Of a stretch of 64,000 nt of DNA, positions 25,394 to 34,568 are shown one piece after another (position 1 is the first letter of the stretch; the number at the start of each line of letters is the position of its first letter). Where the stretch lies: contig JAOARG010000013.1 of assembly GCA_025210655.1 (NCBI GenBank), positions 62,001-126,000 on the forward strand, written 5' to 3'. The notes beneath the pieces are model-generated. The model worked only from the letters and a program-made list of their open reading frames with translations, was not told where the DNA came from and made no database searches. Source of the DNA: Bacillota bacterium (lineage in GTDB: Bacteria; Bacillota; Clostridia; Peptostreptococcales; Acidaminobacteraceae). The position numbers and the translations under genes were made by a program.

Positions 25394-26755
25394 ATGTCTA
25401 TTAACGATCGGGAAAATAAAGCTGAAACTATAGAAGAAATTGAGGGAAGGGATACTTTTAATTCTAAGGTAGGTTTTATCCTAGCTTGTATTGGTTCAGC
25501 TGTTGGTATGGGAAATATATGGATGTTTCCCTACCGTGTAGGGCAATTTGGTGGAGCAGCATTTTTGCTACCATATTTTTTCTTCATAATTGTAATTGGA
25601 TTTACTGGTGTAATTGGGGAAATGTCTTTTGGAAGGTCTATGAGGACTGGTCCCCTTGGGGCGTTTAGAAAGGCATTTGAGTTAAGAAGTAATAAAAACG
25701 GAGGCTTACTAGGACTTATACCTGTAGCAGGGTCACTTGCTCTTGCAACTGGATATGCAGTCGTGGTAGGCTGGATACTTAGATTTACAGTTGGATCTAT
25801 AGCTGGTGCGGTTACATCTAATGCTATGGATAGTGGTAGTTACTTTGGGCAGATAGCTGGTCCTTATGGAAGTATATTCTGGCATTTGGCAGGTCTGGTT
25901 ATCACTTTTGGTGTAATGTTATTTGGTATATCAAATGGAATTGAAAAGGCTAATAAAATTATGATGCCAGCTTTTTTCTTTTTATTTCTGATTTTGGCTG
26001 TAAGGGTAGTGATGTTGCCAGGGGCAATAGATGGATATAAATATTTATTTATTCCTAAGTGGGAATTCTTAGGGAGTCCCAAAACTTGGGTTTATGCACT
26101 TGGACAAGCTTTCTTCTCCCTTTCATTAGCTGGGTCAGGAACAATAGTTTATGGTTCTTACCTTAAGAAAAGTGAAGATGTTGTCGGTTGTGCTAAGCAT
26201 GTAGCATTCTTTGATACATGTGCGGCTATGTTAGCAGCACTTGTTATTATACCATCGGTATTTGCATATAATTTGGATCCGGCAGCAGGACCACCACTAA
26301 TGTTTATAACGATGCCAAGTGTATTCAAAGGAATGCCAATGGGACAATTGTTTTCGATAGTTTTCTTTTTAGCGGTACTATTTGCAGGGGTTAGTTCTTT
26401 AATGAACTTATTTGAAACACCTATTGAAGCGCTTCAAGAAAGATTTAATTTGTCAAGAAAGCTTTCAATTGCGATTGTAGCAGTAGTGGCAGTAGGTATT
26501 GGTGTATTCTTAGAAGGTGGAAATATGTTAGGCCTTTGGATGGATATAGTATCAATATACGTAATACCACTGGGAGCATTACTTGCTGGAATAGTATTCT
26601 TTTGGGTGTGTGGATCGGAATTTGCTAGGGAGCAGGCACAACTTGGAAGAAAAGAAAAAATAGGACCATGGTTTGAGCCAATGACTAAGTATGTATTTTG
26701 TGGACTTACAGTAATTGTGTATATTCTAGGGATTTTTTACGGAGGAATTGGTTGA
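25394..26755 (+). CDS. Sodium-dependent amino acid transporter, NSS/SNF family (probable tryptophan importer)
   Basis: A 453-residue LeuT-fold symporter with about 11-12 helices. The first helix holds the unwound Na+/substrate motif GSAVGMGNIWMFPYRVGQFGG, followed by GEMSFGRSMRTGPLGAFRKAF. Helix 6 carries FFSLSLAGSGTIVYGSY, and SSLMNLFETPIEAL is helix 8. The 11-helix length fits bacterial members such as TnaT. It follows tnaA by 78 bases with GAGGTG before its start, and a strong terminator comes after. Its position implies tryptophan (or tyrosine) uptake coupled to the lyase. Confidence 0.9.
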   Translation: MSINDRENKAETIEEIEGRDTFNSKVGFILACIGSAVGMGNIWMFPYRVGQFGGAAFLLPYFFFIIVIGFTGVIGEMSFGRSMRTGPLGAFRKAFELRSNKNGGLLGLIPVAGSLALATGYAVVVGWILRFTVGSIAGAVTSNAMDSGSYFGQIAGPYGSIFWHLAGLVITFGVMLFGISNGIEKANKIMMPAFFFLFLILAVRVVMLPGAIDGYKYLFIPKWEFLGSPKTWVYALGQAFFSLSLAGSGTIVYGSYLKKSEDVVGCAKHVAFFDTCAAMLAALVIIPSVFAYNLDPAAGPPLMFITMPSVFKGMPMGQLFSIVFFLAVLFAGVSSLMNLFETPIEALQERFNLSRKLSIAIVAVVAVGIGVFLEGGNMLGLWMDIVSIYVIPLGALLAGIVFFWVCGSEFAREQAQLGRKEKIGPWFEPMTKYVFCGLTVIVYILGIFYGGIG

Positions 26756-26766
26756 TAAAAAAATGA

Positions 26767-26803
26767 TTAGGAATTGCTATATAAGCAGTTCCTAATTTTT
26801 TTT
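26767..26803 (+). terminator. Intrinsic terminator of the tna operon
   Basis: TTAGGAATTGCT / AGCAGTTCCTAA (one mismatch) with an ATATA loop and eight T. Confidence 0.92.
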
Positions 26804-26894
26804 GTAAAGAATACTTTGCAATTGAGAAAATCTGGTCATAATATAGTATAATAAGTATATGATAAATTCTTAAAAATGAATTAGGGGGATTAAA

Positions 26895-28415
26895 ATGAAA
26901 AAGATATTGTCAGTTGCTTTAGCGGCATCTCTAATGTGTGGTTCACTAGGTTTTACATATGGTGCAGAACAAACACAGCTAAGTGAAAATATGTATCAAA
27001 GTAACTTTTCAATTGAAGGATATCAAGGTATTGATTCAAGTGCATCACTGGTTAGGGGAGAGTATGAAAGTGACCCTAAAAATTCTAAAAATGATATATA
27101 TAAGGCTAAGTTTTATGATATAGATAGTCCTTATCATCCTTATAAAACACCAACTTGGGTTGATTTATCTTATAGAAGACAAATATACGCTTTGGCTGAT
27201 GAGGTTAAATCTTTAGACTTAATTACTGACGAAGAGTATAAAGAGTATATTGCCATGTTGGACATGTTTTCTGAAAGATTGAGAGTAGATTTAGAGTATA
27301 GACTTAACAATGGTACTATAGATGATTCTGATTTTGGAACATGGATGAGTGAGTTATCAAATAGAAAAGGTGGAGTTATGGTAAATGCTGAAGGGACTCC
27401 TATCTATTGGTGTTATGGTAGAACTCATTTAAAAGCCGTTTTAGATTTGATGGTTTATAATATTATTGATGTAGATGATCCCGTTCTTGATATGAGAGCC
27501 CTTGCTAAGAGATCTGATGCAACTAGACTTTTAGTAAAAGCATTTGGTCTTGAAAGGGAAGCATTAGAGAAGAACTATAGTTCTCCATATGTGAATGTAC
27601 CTGAAGAAGTTTCACCTTATGTAGGAATTGCTTATAAGAAAGGTTGGTTTGATTCTGTTAAAAAAGGAACAGAGTGGAATGAGTCAGATATAAGTGAAAA
27701 TATTTTTGGTGAAATGTTTGCAAGGGCTAAAGGTATTGATTTAGAAAAAGAGAGAATGGTTGGTGAAGGTCACGAAGAGCAATTCGCTCTTAGCATATAT
27801 TCAAGAGTAGGTACTTTCCATGATATATGGAAGAATCGTACTAAACTTCAACAAGGTGAAGTTTTAAGAAATGGTGATTTAGTTTCAATGCTTAGAACAG
27901 TAGTAGATGCTAGATCAGCAGTATATGATGTTAATTTAGTAGAAAATTTGGTAGATGAAAAGGTAACTAACAGAAAAGCAGTAGAGTATATGAAATATCA
28001 GAAGTATTTCTTAACTATTGAAAACGATATGCCTTACCTTTACCAACTAGCTTATCAGTATAGATATTCTGAATATAATAATGTTGGAGCAGTTATAAGA
28101 CAATCAGATAAGAGGATAGGTTCCACCAATGATGATTACAATAGACTTCAAGCAGAATTTTATACGAATGGTGAATACTACGGAGATGCAGCTATGAAAT
28201 CAACAGCAAAAAGAATTCTTATGGACCTTGGCGTTGGGAGAAGTAAAGCTGAAAGTGCTATAGAACATGCAATAAAAAATCCAAAGTATGCTGATAGTGT
28301 TATTATTAGACTTGAAGATGACATGGAAGTACTTGTTGGGGCAAATGATGGTTTCATGAATGAAAAACTTGGTAGAAGAGATGGTCAGTTTATGTACATT
28401 AAAGTGTATAAGTAA
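26895..28415 (+). CDS. Secreted protein with SLH-like middle region, paralogue of the 12494 gene
   Basis: An exported protein of 506 residues with signal peptide MKKILSVALAASLMCGSLGF and cleavage near TYGAEQ. After a linker, TPTWVDLSYRRQIYALADEVK parallels KPSWVGEEYREKKLKLLLDE of the other protein. SLH-like segments follow (RSDATRLLVKAFGLEREALE, YVNVPEEVSPYVGIAYKKGW), then RVGTFHDIWKNRTKLQQGEV (compare RLGTYYDAVSTFNKLQAGEP) and a C-terminal KRILMDLGVGRSKAESAIEH. Shared order over the full length marks diverged paralogues. GGGGG lies before the start. The role is unknown; an envelope protein is inferred. Confidence 0.78.
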   Translation: MKKILSVALAASLMCGSLGFTYGAEQTQLSENMYQSNFSIEGYQGIDSSASLVRGEYESDPKNSKNDIYKAKFYDIDSPYHPYKTPTWVDLSYRRQIYALADEVKSLDLITDEEYKEYIAMLDMFSERLRVDLEYRLNNGTIDDSDFGTWMSELSNRKGGVMVNAEGTPIYWCYGRTHLKAVLDLMVYNIIDVDDPVLDMRALAKRSDATRLLVKAFGLEREALEKNYSSPYVNVPEEVSPYVGIAYKKGWFDSVKKGTEWNESDISENIFGEMFARAKGIDLEKERMVGEGHEEQFALSIYSRVGTFHDIWKNRTKLQQGEVLRNGDLVSMLRTVVDARSAVYDVNLVENLVDEKVTNRKAVEYMKYQKYFLTIENDMPYLYQLAYQYRYSEYNNVGAVIRQSDKRIGSTNDDYNRLQAEFYTNGEYYGDAAMKSTAKRILMDLGVGRSKAESAIEHAIKNPKYADSVIIRLEDDMEVLVGANDGFMNEKLGRRDGQFMYIKVYK

Positions 28416-28426
28416 TTACAAAATTG

Positions 28427-28460
28427 AAAGGTTGTGGAAATATTCCACAACCTTTTTGTA
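28427..28460 (+). terminator. Intrinsic terminator
   Basis: Perfect 13-bp stem AAAGGTTGTGGAA / TTCCACAACCTTT with an ATA loop and T-run. Confidence 0.92.
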
Positions 28461-28591
28461 TTTTTTGGAATATTGTTGTATTTTACCAAAAAACCTTATA
28501 TAATATGTAGTAATACACAATAAAAATATGACATAATGATTTAGAGACTTTGGAAGGAAAGTACATAATTAGACTAATGGGGGAATGCAAA

Positions 28592-30586
28592 ATGAAGAGT
28601 TTTAAGTCAAAGTTAATATTGTTATTTTCTGTTATTATTATCCTCGGTGGTGTAGTGACAGGCTTTGTAACAATAAACAAGGCAGCAGATGCATTAATGA
28701 CAAGTAACATGGAGGATATGGAGCTTATAGCTCAAAAGTCTTCTGAAATTGTTTCTGAAAGAATCAATATTGAGATGGAAAAGCTAAAAGTTATTGCGGG
28801 AAGAACTAGAATGGCTGATCCTGAAAATACTATTGAAGATAAGCTAAATGCTTTAAGAGAAGAGATAGACAGAAGCGGATACATATTGATGGACATAGTT
28901 GATAAGGATGGTATTGCCGTTGCTACTAACGGAAAGACCTTGGATCTTTCTACTAGGGGATATTTTAAAGAAGCTATGTCTGGAAAGACTGTTGTTTCAG
29001 ATATTTTAGTTAGTAAGATTGATGGATCCTTGATTATTATATATGCGTCACCTATAAAGTATAATGGTGAAGTCACAGGTGTTGTTGTTGCAGTTAAGGA
29101 CGCGGGGGCATTTAGTGAAATTGTTTCTGATATAAAAATTGGACAAAGTGGATACGGATATGTAATTAATAGTACGGGGAAAATCGTTGCTGATAAGGAT
29201 ATTCAGAGAGTAAAAGATGGTGTTAACCTTCTTGAAATGACTTCTGAGGAAGAAGATTTAACAAAGTTTAAAGAAGTAATTACTAAGATGACTAAAAAAG
29301 AAAGTGGATCAGATGTTTATACACTTGAAGGTGTTGAAAAATTAGTAAGTTACTATCCTATAGAAAATACTGACTGGACTTTAGCTTTAGTGGCTCCAGT
29401 TGATGAAGTTTTAAATGAGCTTGGATCCATGAAAAGTTCAATTATGGTAACGTCTCTTATGATATTACTTGTATCAATAGTAATGGTGTATTTTATAGGA
29501 AACTATTTAACTAAACCACTAGTTACAATGAAAGAGTATGCTAATCATATGGCAAATAGTGACTTTACAAAGGATATTCCAAATGAATTAAAGTCTAAGA
29601 GTGATGAGGTTGGTGAATTGGCAAAGGCTTTTGATGAAATGACTATAAACTTTAGGGGATTAATATCTGAAATTAAAGATTCTGCTAATCTAGTTGCTAA
29701 GTCAGCTGATGAATTCTCTGAGACCACAAGTCAAGCATCTTATTCATCGGAAGAAGTATCAAGGGTAATTGAAGAAATGGCAAAGGGTGCTATGAACCAA
29801 GCTAAGGATACTGAGGATGGTTATGAAAAGGCAAATACTTTAGGTGAGATTATTGAAAAAGAACTTAAGCATATTAAGGAACTCAACGAAGCTTCTGATG
29901 AAGTTGTAGGAGTTATTGACGAAGGGCTTGAAGTAATCAATGAACTTACTGATAAAACAAATGAATCAGGTAAGGCTATCGGAAATATCTTTGATATTAT
30001 TGTTAAAACAAATGAGAGTTCAGCTAAGATTGGTAATGCAAGTACAGTAATTGCTTCTATTGCTGAGCAGACAAATCTTTTAGCTCTTAATGCAGCAATA
30101 GAGGCAGCAAGAGCAGGAGAACATGGTAAAGGATTTGCAGTAGTTGCAGACGAAATCAGAAAACTAGCAGAGCAATCTACACTTTCTACAAAAGAGATAG
30201 ATACTATAGTTAGTGAACTTGTTGAGAATTCAGATAGAGCTGTTAAGACAATGGAAACAGCATCTAAAATAGTAGAAGAGCAGGTTGATAGTGTTAAGAT
30301 AACAGGTGAGAAGTATGGTATGATTTCTGAAAGCATGAAGAAATCTCAAGATGTTATTGATATTCTAAACGAATCAAGTGTAACATTAAACTCAAAGAAG
30401 GTAGAGATACTTGATGTAATCCAAAATCTATCTGCAATAGCTGAAGAAAATGCAGCTAGTACTGAAGAAGCTTCTGCTTCAACGGAAGAACAACTTAGTA
30501 GTATGGAAACAATGGCTTCAACTAGTAAGGATTTATCCGATATTGCTCAGGAACTTACAAATTCTGTTTCTAAGTTTAAAATTTAA
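28592..30586 (+). CDS. Methyl-accepting chemotaxis protein with dCache sensor
   Basis: A 664-residue chemoreceptor: transmembrane helix 1 (about residues 5-25), extracellular dCache_1 domain (about 35-275; [31 protein letters not shown] region and [14 protein letters not shown] before the membrane), transmembrane helix 2 (about 285-305), HAMP (about 308-360), and the cytoplasmic signalling domain with the tip [20 protein letters not shown]. The start at 28592 follows GGGGGAA; the frame extends to 28550 without a site. dCache_1 receptors often bind amino acids, but the critical binding motif cannot be confirmed by eye. It is monocistronic. Confidence 0.93.
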   Translation: MKSFKSKLILLFSVIIILGGVVTGFVTINKAADALMTSNMEDMELIAQKSSEIVSERINIEMEKLKVIAGRTRMADPENTIEDKLNALREEIDRSGYILMDIVDKDGIAVATNGKTLDLSTRGYFKEAMSGKTVVSDILVSKIDGSLIIIYASPIKYNGEVTGVVVAVKDAGAFSEIVSDIKIGQSGYGYVINSTGKIVADKDIQRVKDGVNLLEMTSEEEDLTKFKEVITKMTKKESGSDVYTLEGVEKLVSYYPIENTDWTLALVAPVDEVLNELGSMKSSIMVTSLMILLVSIVMVYFIGNYLTKPLVTMKEYANHMANSDFTKDIPNELKSKSDEVGELAKAFDEMTINFRGLISEIKDSANLVAKSADEFSETTSQASYSSEEVSRVIEEMAKGAMNQAKDTEDGYEKANTLGEIIEKELKHIKELNEASDEVVGVIDEGLEVINELTDKTNESGKAIGNIFDIIVKTNESSAKIGNASTVIASIAEQTNLLALNAAIEAARAGEHGKGFAVVADEIRKLAEQSTLSTKEIDTIVSELVENSDRAVKTMETASKIVEEQVDSVKITGEKYGMISESMKKSQDVIDILNESSVTLNSKKVEILDVIQNLSAIAEENAASTEEASASTEEQLSSMETMASTSKDLSDIAQELTNSVSKFKI

Positions 30587-30601
30587 TAAAACAAATAAAA
30601 T

Positions 30602-30630
30602 AGACATGGCATTTAGCCATGTCTATTTAT
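30602..30630. terminator. Bidirectional intrinsic terminator
   Basis: AGACATGGC-ATTTA-GCCATGTCT between convergent genes, with T-rich flanks on both strands. Confidence 0.85.
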
Positions 30631-30639
30631 ATTGTATAT

Positions 30640-31758
30640 TTACTTCATTTTAAATTTTTCACCTACATCTTTCAAGCTTTCTATATATGATTTGCTTAGT
30701 GGGGAAACTTTAATTACTTGACCGCCAATTTCTTCTGCAACTGTTTCAGCTTGGCTACTATCAAATTCTTCTTGATAAAAAATGTATTTGATATTTTCTG
30801 ATTTAGCAAGATCAATCACTTCTTTTAATCTTTTAATAGTAGCATCTTTTCCATTTTCTTCGATTGTAATAATATCGATACCGTAATCCCTAGCAAAATA
30901 TCCATATGCAGGATGATACATTATGATCTTTAAATCCTTGTGCTGTTCAAATATATTTGATAAATCATCATGTAAGGAGATTAGCTCTTTAATATACTCA
31001 TCTCCATTCGCCCTGTATATGTCCTTGTTGTCAGGATCAGCAATGCTCAATTCTTTTACCATTATATCAACAATTTCTGCAGCTATTTTTGGAGAGAGCC
31101 AAATGTGAGGATCTACACCGCTATGATCATGATCGTGGCGTGAATTATCAATCTCAACATGGTTATCTTCATGAATATCCTGGTCTTCGTGAGTGGCATG
31201 ATCTTCATGAGTGGCATGATCTTCATGAGTGGCATGATCTTCATGAGTATCATAATCTTCATGAGTGGCATGATCTTCATGAGTGGCATGATCTTCATGA
31301 GTGGCATGATCTTCATGAGTATCATGATCTTCATGAGTATCATGGTCTTCATGTACATCACCCTCATCATAGTGAATAGACATGTCAATCAAAGGAAATT
31401 TCTTTCCGATTTCATCCCTTAACATAACTACTTTCATATCACTATTTATATCTGAAATTTTTGGTATGATGTTATTTGTTTCAGAATTTACTCCCATGGC
31501 AAAGTATATTTTAGATTCAGAAAAATCAACCATTTCCTTAGGTGTTGGCTGATAATTTGAAGGACTATAACCTGGTGGTATCATCACAACTACATCTACA
31601 AGGTCTCCAGCTATTTTTTCGACAAACTCAGCCTCTGGGACAATTCCGACTGCTATTTTTAGTTTTTCTTTTTCAGCCTCTGTAGAAGCTGAATTTCCTC
31701 CACAGCCTACTAAAAGTATAAGAACTAATGCTGTACATAATAGTTTTAAATGCTTCAT
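30640..31758 (-). CDS. Zinc/manganese ABC-type substrate-binding lipoprotein with His-rich hexapeptide repeats (ZnuA/AdcA-like)
   Basis: A 372-residue lipoprotein of the cluster A-I metal-binding family. A lipobox LLVGCGG follows the signal helix. The N-lobe has FVEKIAGDLVDVVVMIPPG and the NYQPTPKEM motif; the C-lobe has DPHIWLSP, MYHPAYGYFARDYGI and YFYQEEFDSSQAETVAEEIG, supplying the metal-ligand His and Glu/Asp residues. Between the lobes lies a flexible loop of ten hexapeptides HED(H/Y/Q)(A/D)(T/I), which should bind or scavenge Zn2+. The ATG at 31758 is chosen because GGAGGAA overlaps the earlier in-frame ATG at 31773. No permease or ATPase gene is adjacent, so it is an orphan subunit. 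Confidence 0.92.
   Translation of the reverse strand: MKHLKLLCTALVLILLVGCGGNSASTEAEKEKLKIAVGIVPEAEFVEKIAGDLVDVVVMIPPGYSPSNYQPTPKEMVDFSESKIYFAMGVNSETNNIIPKISDINSDMKVVMLRDEIGKKFPLIDMSIHYDEGDVHEDHDTHEDHDTHEDHATHEDHATHEDHATHEDYDTHEDHATHEDHATHEDHATHEDQDIHEDNHVEIDNSRHDHDHSGVDPHIWLSPKIAAEIVDIMVKELSIADPDNKDIYRANGDEYIKELISLHDDLSNIFEQHKDLKIIMYHPAYGYFARDYGIDIITIEENGKDATIKRLKEVIDLAKSENIKYIFYQEEFDSSQAETVAEEIGGQVIKVSPLSKSYIESLKDVGEKFKMK
31180..31362. repeat. Tandem 18-bp repeat coding for the HEDHAT loop
   Basis: About ten tandem copies of GATCTTCATGAGTGGCAT-type units in the binding-protein gene. Several copies are identical at DNA level, implying recent slippage or recombination. Unit variants give HEDHDT, HEDHAT, HEDYDT and HEDQDI. 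Confidence 0.93.
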
Positions 31759-31884
31759 ATAAATTTCCTCCATTATTTAATATATATCACTTATACCATA
31801 ATATTGAATATAATAATCAAAAAAATAAAATGTACGTATACAAAATACAAATGTTCTATGTATACATGACGATGAATGAAAAAA

Positions 31885-31900
31885 TGTAGTCTAGACTACA
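31885..31900. promoter_or_regulatory. 16-bp perfect palindrome in divergent intergenic region
   Basis: TGTAGTCT-AGACTACA, 68 bases before the peptide-binding protein start. Nearby are ATGTATACAT (31858-31867) and a second GTATACA (31836-31842). All look like candidate operators for the divergent metal-binding and peptide-transport genes; the regulator is unknown. Confidence 0.5.
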
Positions 31901-31967
31901 GAAGTTGCAAAAGTATTGTAATATACTATTCTTAATCGTGGTAAAAATATATAAAAGGGGAGATACT

Positions 31968-33554
31968 ATGAAGAAAAAATTAGCGATTATCTTATCATTG
32001 ATAATGATGTTATCAATGGTATTAGTTGGATGTGGCGGTCAAAAAGCCGAGACTCCAAGCAGCTCAGAACCAGCTAGTTCTGAAGCAGGTGAATCAGCAG
32101 AAAGTGCTGAGGTAAAAGATACTTTAGTTGTAGCAACTACATATGATGCTAAGTCTTTAGATCCACATGCGACTAATGACGTTGCTTCATCAAACGTTAT
32201 GCAACAAATTTATGGAACATTAGTTAAGTTAAACGAAAACAACGAAGTTGTTGGATCTTTAGCTGAGAAGTTTGAAGTTGTGGATGAACTTACTTATAAG
32301 TTCTACTTAAAGCAAGGTGTTAAATTCCACAATGGTGAAGAATTAAAAGCTTCTGATGTAGTTTATACACTTAAGAGAGCTATATCACCTATCGGTGGTT
32401 CTATTGCTCATATCGTTGGTGATATCGATCCAGAAGGATTTGAAATTGTTGATGATTATACTGTAATTGTAAAAACTAAAACTCCTAACTCATCTTTCTT
32501 ACCTTCTTTAACTCACTTTGGTGGTGGAGTAATCCTAAACGAAAAAGCTGTTGAAGAAGCAGGAGATAATTACTCAATGAACCCAGTTGGTACTGGTCCT
32601 TTCAAATTTGAAAGTTGGGCAAAGGGTAATGAGATTGTATTAGCAAGATTTGATGACTACTACGGAGATAAGCCATCTTTTGCTAAGATGGTAATCAGAG
32701 CGATTCCTGAAGCTACAAATAGAACTATTGAACTTGAGAGTGGCGGAGTTGATATTGCTTATGATATTACTACAAATGATATTAAGAGAGTTGAAGAGAA
32801 TAAAGACCTTAAATTAATTAGAAAAATGGGTAACTCTACAACTTACTTTGCATTCAATACAGAGAAAGAACCTTTCAATGATCCTAAGGTAAGACAAGCT
32901 ATCGGACTTGCTATTGATACTGAGACGATTGTTAATGCAGTATTCAGAGGAGTTGGTGCTCCAGCTCAAGGTGCAGTGCCACCAAACATTAAGTACTTCA
33001 ACAAAGAATTAGGAGCTCCTGATTTCGATGTTGAGAAGGCTAAAGCTTTACTTGCAGAAGCAGGATACCCTGATGGATTCAAAGCTAAGGTTTGGACAAA
33101 TGAGAAAAAAGCTAGAGTTGATATGTGTACAATTATCCAGAGTCAATTAAAAGAAATTGGCGTTGATGTTGAGATTCAGGTTCTTGAGTGGGGTGCTTAC
33201 CTTGAGGGAATCAAGACTGGACAACATGAAATGTTCATGGTTGGTTGGTCTACACAAACTCCAGATCCAGATATGTCACTTTATGGACCTTTCCATTCAA
33301 GCCAGAAAGGAAAGAACAACTTCTCTTACTACGACAATCCAAAAGTTGACGAGTTATTACAACAAGGTAGACTTATGGAAGATTCTCCAGAAAGAGAAGC
33401 AGTATACGCTGAATTACAATCTATCATCAGAAATGATGCTCCATGGATCGTAATGAATAATGGTGAGATCGTGGTTGGTGTTCGTTCTAATATTGAAGGA
33501 TTTGAGCCAAGTCCATTTGGATACCACGTATTATACAACGTAGATATTAAGTAG
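31968..33554 (+). CDS. Peptide ABC transporter substrate-binding lipoprotein (family 5, DppA/OppA-like)
   Basis: A 528-residue extracellular solute-binding protein. The lipobox is LVGCGGQ after MKKKLAIILSLIMMLSMV; a Ser/Glu-rich linker follows. Family features are DPHATNDVASSNVMQQIYGTL, VKFHNGEELKASDVVYTLKR, GTGPFKFESWAKGNEI and DPKVRQAIGLAIDTE. The start at 31968 follows AAGGGGAG; an in-frame ATG at 31905 lies upstream without a site. It heads the operon with two permeases, two ATPases and an aminopeptidase. A hairpin in the 73-base gap before the permease probably lets this subunit be made in excess. Confidence 0.93.
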   Translation: MKKKLAIILSLIMMLSMVLVGCGGQKAETPSSSEPASSEAGESAESAEVKDTLVVATTYDAKSLDPHATNDVASSNVMQQIYGTLVKLNENNEVVGSLAEKFEVVDELTYKFYLKQGVKFHNGEELKASDVVYTLKRAISPIGGSIAHIVGDIDPEGFEIVDDYTVIVKTKTPNSSFLPSLTHFGGGVILNEKAVEEAGDNYSMNPVGTGPFKFESWAKGNEIVLARFDDYYGDKPSFAKMVIRAIPEATNRTIELESGGVDIAYDITTNDIKRVEENKDLKLIRKMGNSTTYFAFNTEKEPFNDPKVRQAIGLAIDTETIVNAVFRGVGAPAQGAVPPNIKYFNKELGAPDFDVEKAKALLAEAGYPDGFKAKVWTNEKKARVDMCTIIQSQLKEIGVDVEIQVLEWGAYLEGIKTGQHEMFMVGWSTQTPDPDMSLYGPFHSSQKGKNNFSYYDNPKVDELLQQGRLMEDSPEREAVYAELQSIIRNDAPWIVMNNGEIVVGVRSNIEGFEPSPFGYHVLYNVDIK

Positions 33555-33568
33555 TGGTTAATTAATCA

Positions 33569-33600
33569 GGGATGTATCACCATGGTGGTACATCCCCTTT
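33569..33600 (+). promoter_or_regulatory. Intra-operon hairpin between binding protein and permease
   Basis: GGGATGTA-T-CACCATGGTG-G-TACATCCC followed by CTTT. The stem is strong but the T-run is short, fitting a leaky terminator or an mRNA 3'-stabiliser that favours the binding protein. Confidence 0.75.
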
Positions 33601-33627
33601 GATATTAAATCGGTAGGAGGGCATTCG

Positions 33628-34557
33628 ATGCTTAAATATTTAGTTAGAAGAATTCTTATGCTTATTCCTGTAATACTAGGTGTTGCATTTATAGTTTTCT
33701 TTCTATTGTATATAACTCCAGGAGATCCAGCTAGAATTATTTTAGGTGATCAGGCTCCTGAAGAGGCAGTACTTGAACTGAGAGAAGAAATGGGACTTAA
33801 TGATCCATTCCTTGTACAATTTGGAAACTATGTATACAACTTAGTTGTAAATCAGGATATAGGTAAATCATATGTAACAAAAAGACCAGTTATTGAGGAA
33901 ATACTAAATGTATTCCCTGCTACACTTAGGCTTTCTGCATCGGCAGTACTTCTGGCCTTGGTAGTAGGTATACCTTTTGGAATAATATCTGCAATAAAGC
34001 AGTATTCAATATTTGATTCAATAACAATGATATTTGCACTTATAGGTATATCCATGCCGGTGTTCTGGCTAGGACTTCTCCTTATACTATTTTTCTCAGT
34101 ATATTTGGGATGGCTTCCTGCGTCAGGATACACAACTTTCAGTGCTATGATTTTACCGGCAATAGCCTTAGGTGCTCAATCGGTAGCGATTATTACAAGA
34201 ATGACTAGATCAAGTATGTTAGAAGTAATCAGAATGGATTACATAAGAACTGCAAGAGCAAAGGGACAAAGTGAAAATAAGGTAGTTCTTAAGCATGCCT
34301 TAGGAAATGCACTTATTCCTATTATCACAATTGCTGGACTTCAATTTGGTAGACTTCTTGGTGGAGCAGTACTTACAGAATCAATATTCTCAATTCCTGG
34401 TATAGGAAGATTGATGGTTGAGTCTATCAAGATGAGAGACTTCCCGGTAGTACAGGGTGGTGTACTTTTCGTTGCAGTATCATTCTCACTTGTTAACCTT
34501 CTTGTTGATTTATTGTATGCGTATGTTGATCCAAGAATCAAGTCGCAGTTTAAGTAG
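33628..34557 (+). CDS. Peptide ABC transporter permease (DppB-like)
   Basis: A 309-residue inner permease with about six helices. N-terminal YLVRRILMLIPVILGVAFIVFFLLYITPGDPA is the standard DppB opening, and the EAA loop that docks the ATPase reads MDYIRTARAKGQSENKVVLKHALGNALIPI. AGGAGGG precedes the ATG. Gap to dppC is 11 bases. Confidence 0.95.
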   Translation: MLKYLVRRILMLIPVILGVAFIVFFLLYITPGDPARIILGDQAPEEAVLELREEMGLNDPFLVQFGNYVYNLVVNQDIGKSYVTKRPVIEEILNVFPATLRLSASAVLLALVVGIPFGIISAIKQYSIFDSITMIFALIGISMPVFWLGLLLILFFSVYLGWLPASGYTTFSAMILPAIALGAQSVAIITRMTRSSMLEVIRMDYIRTARAKGQSENKVVLKHALGNALIPIITIAGLQFGRLLGGAVLTESIFSIPGIGRLMVESIKMRDFPVVQGGVLFVAVSFSLVNLLVDLLYAYVDPRIKSQFK

Positions 34558-34568
34558 GAGGTGGACAT

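Noticed and set aside
31089-31422. Several long open frames on both strands through the HEDHAT repeat, and a CRISPR-like look of regular repeats
   Set aside because: An 18-bp tandem unit without stops in several frames gives artificial open frames. There are no unique spacers, so it is not CRISPR, and the - strand frame is clearly the ZnuA-like protein.
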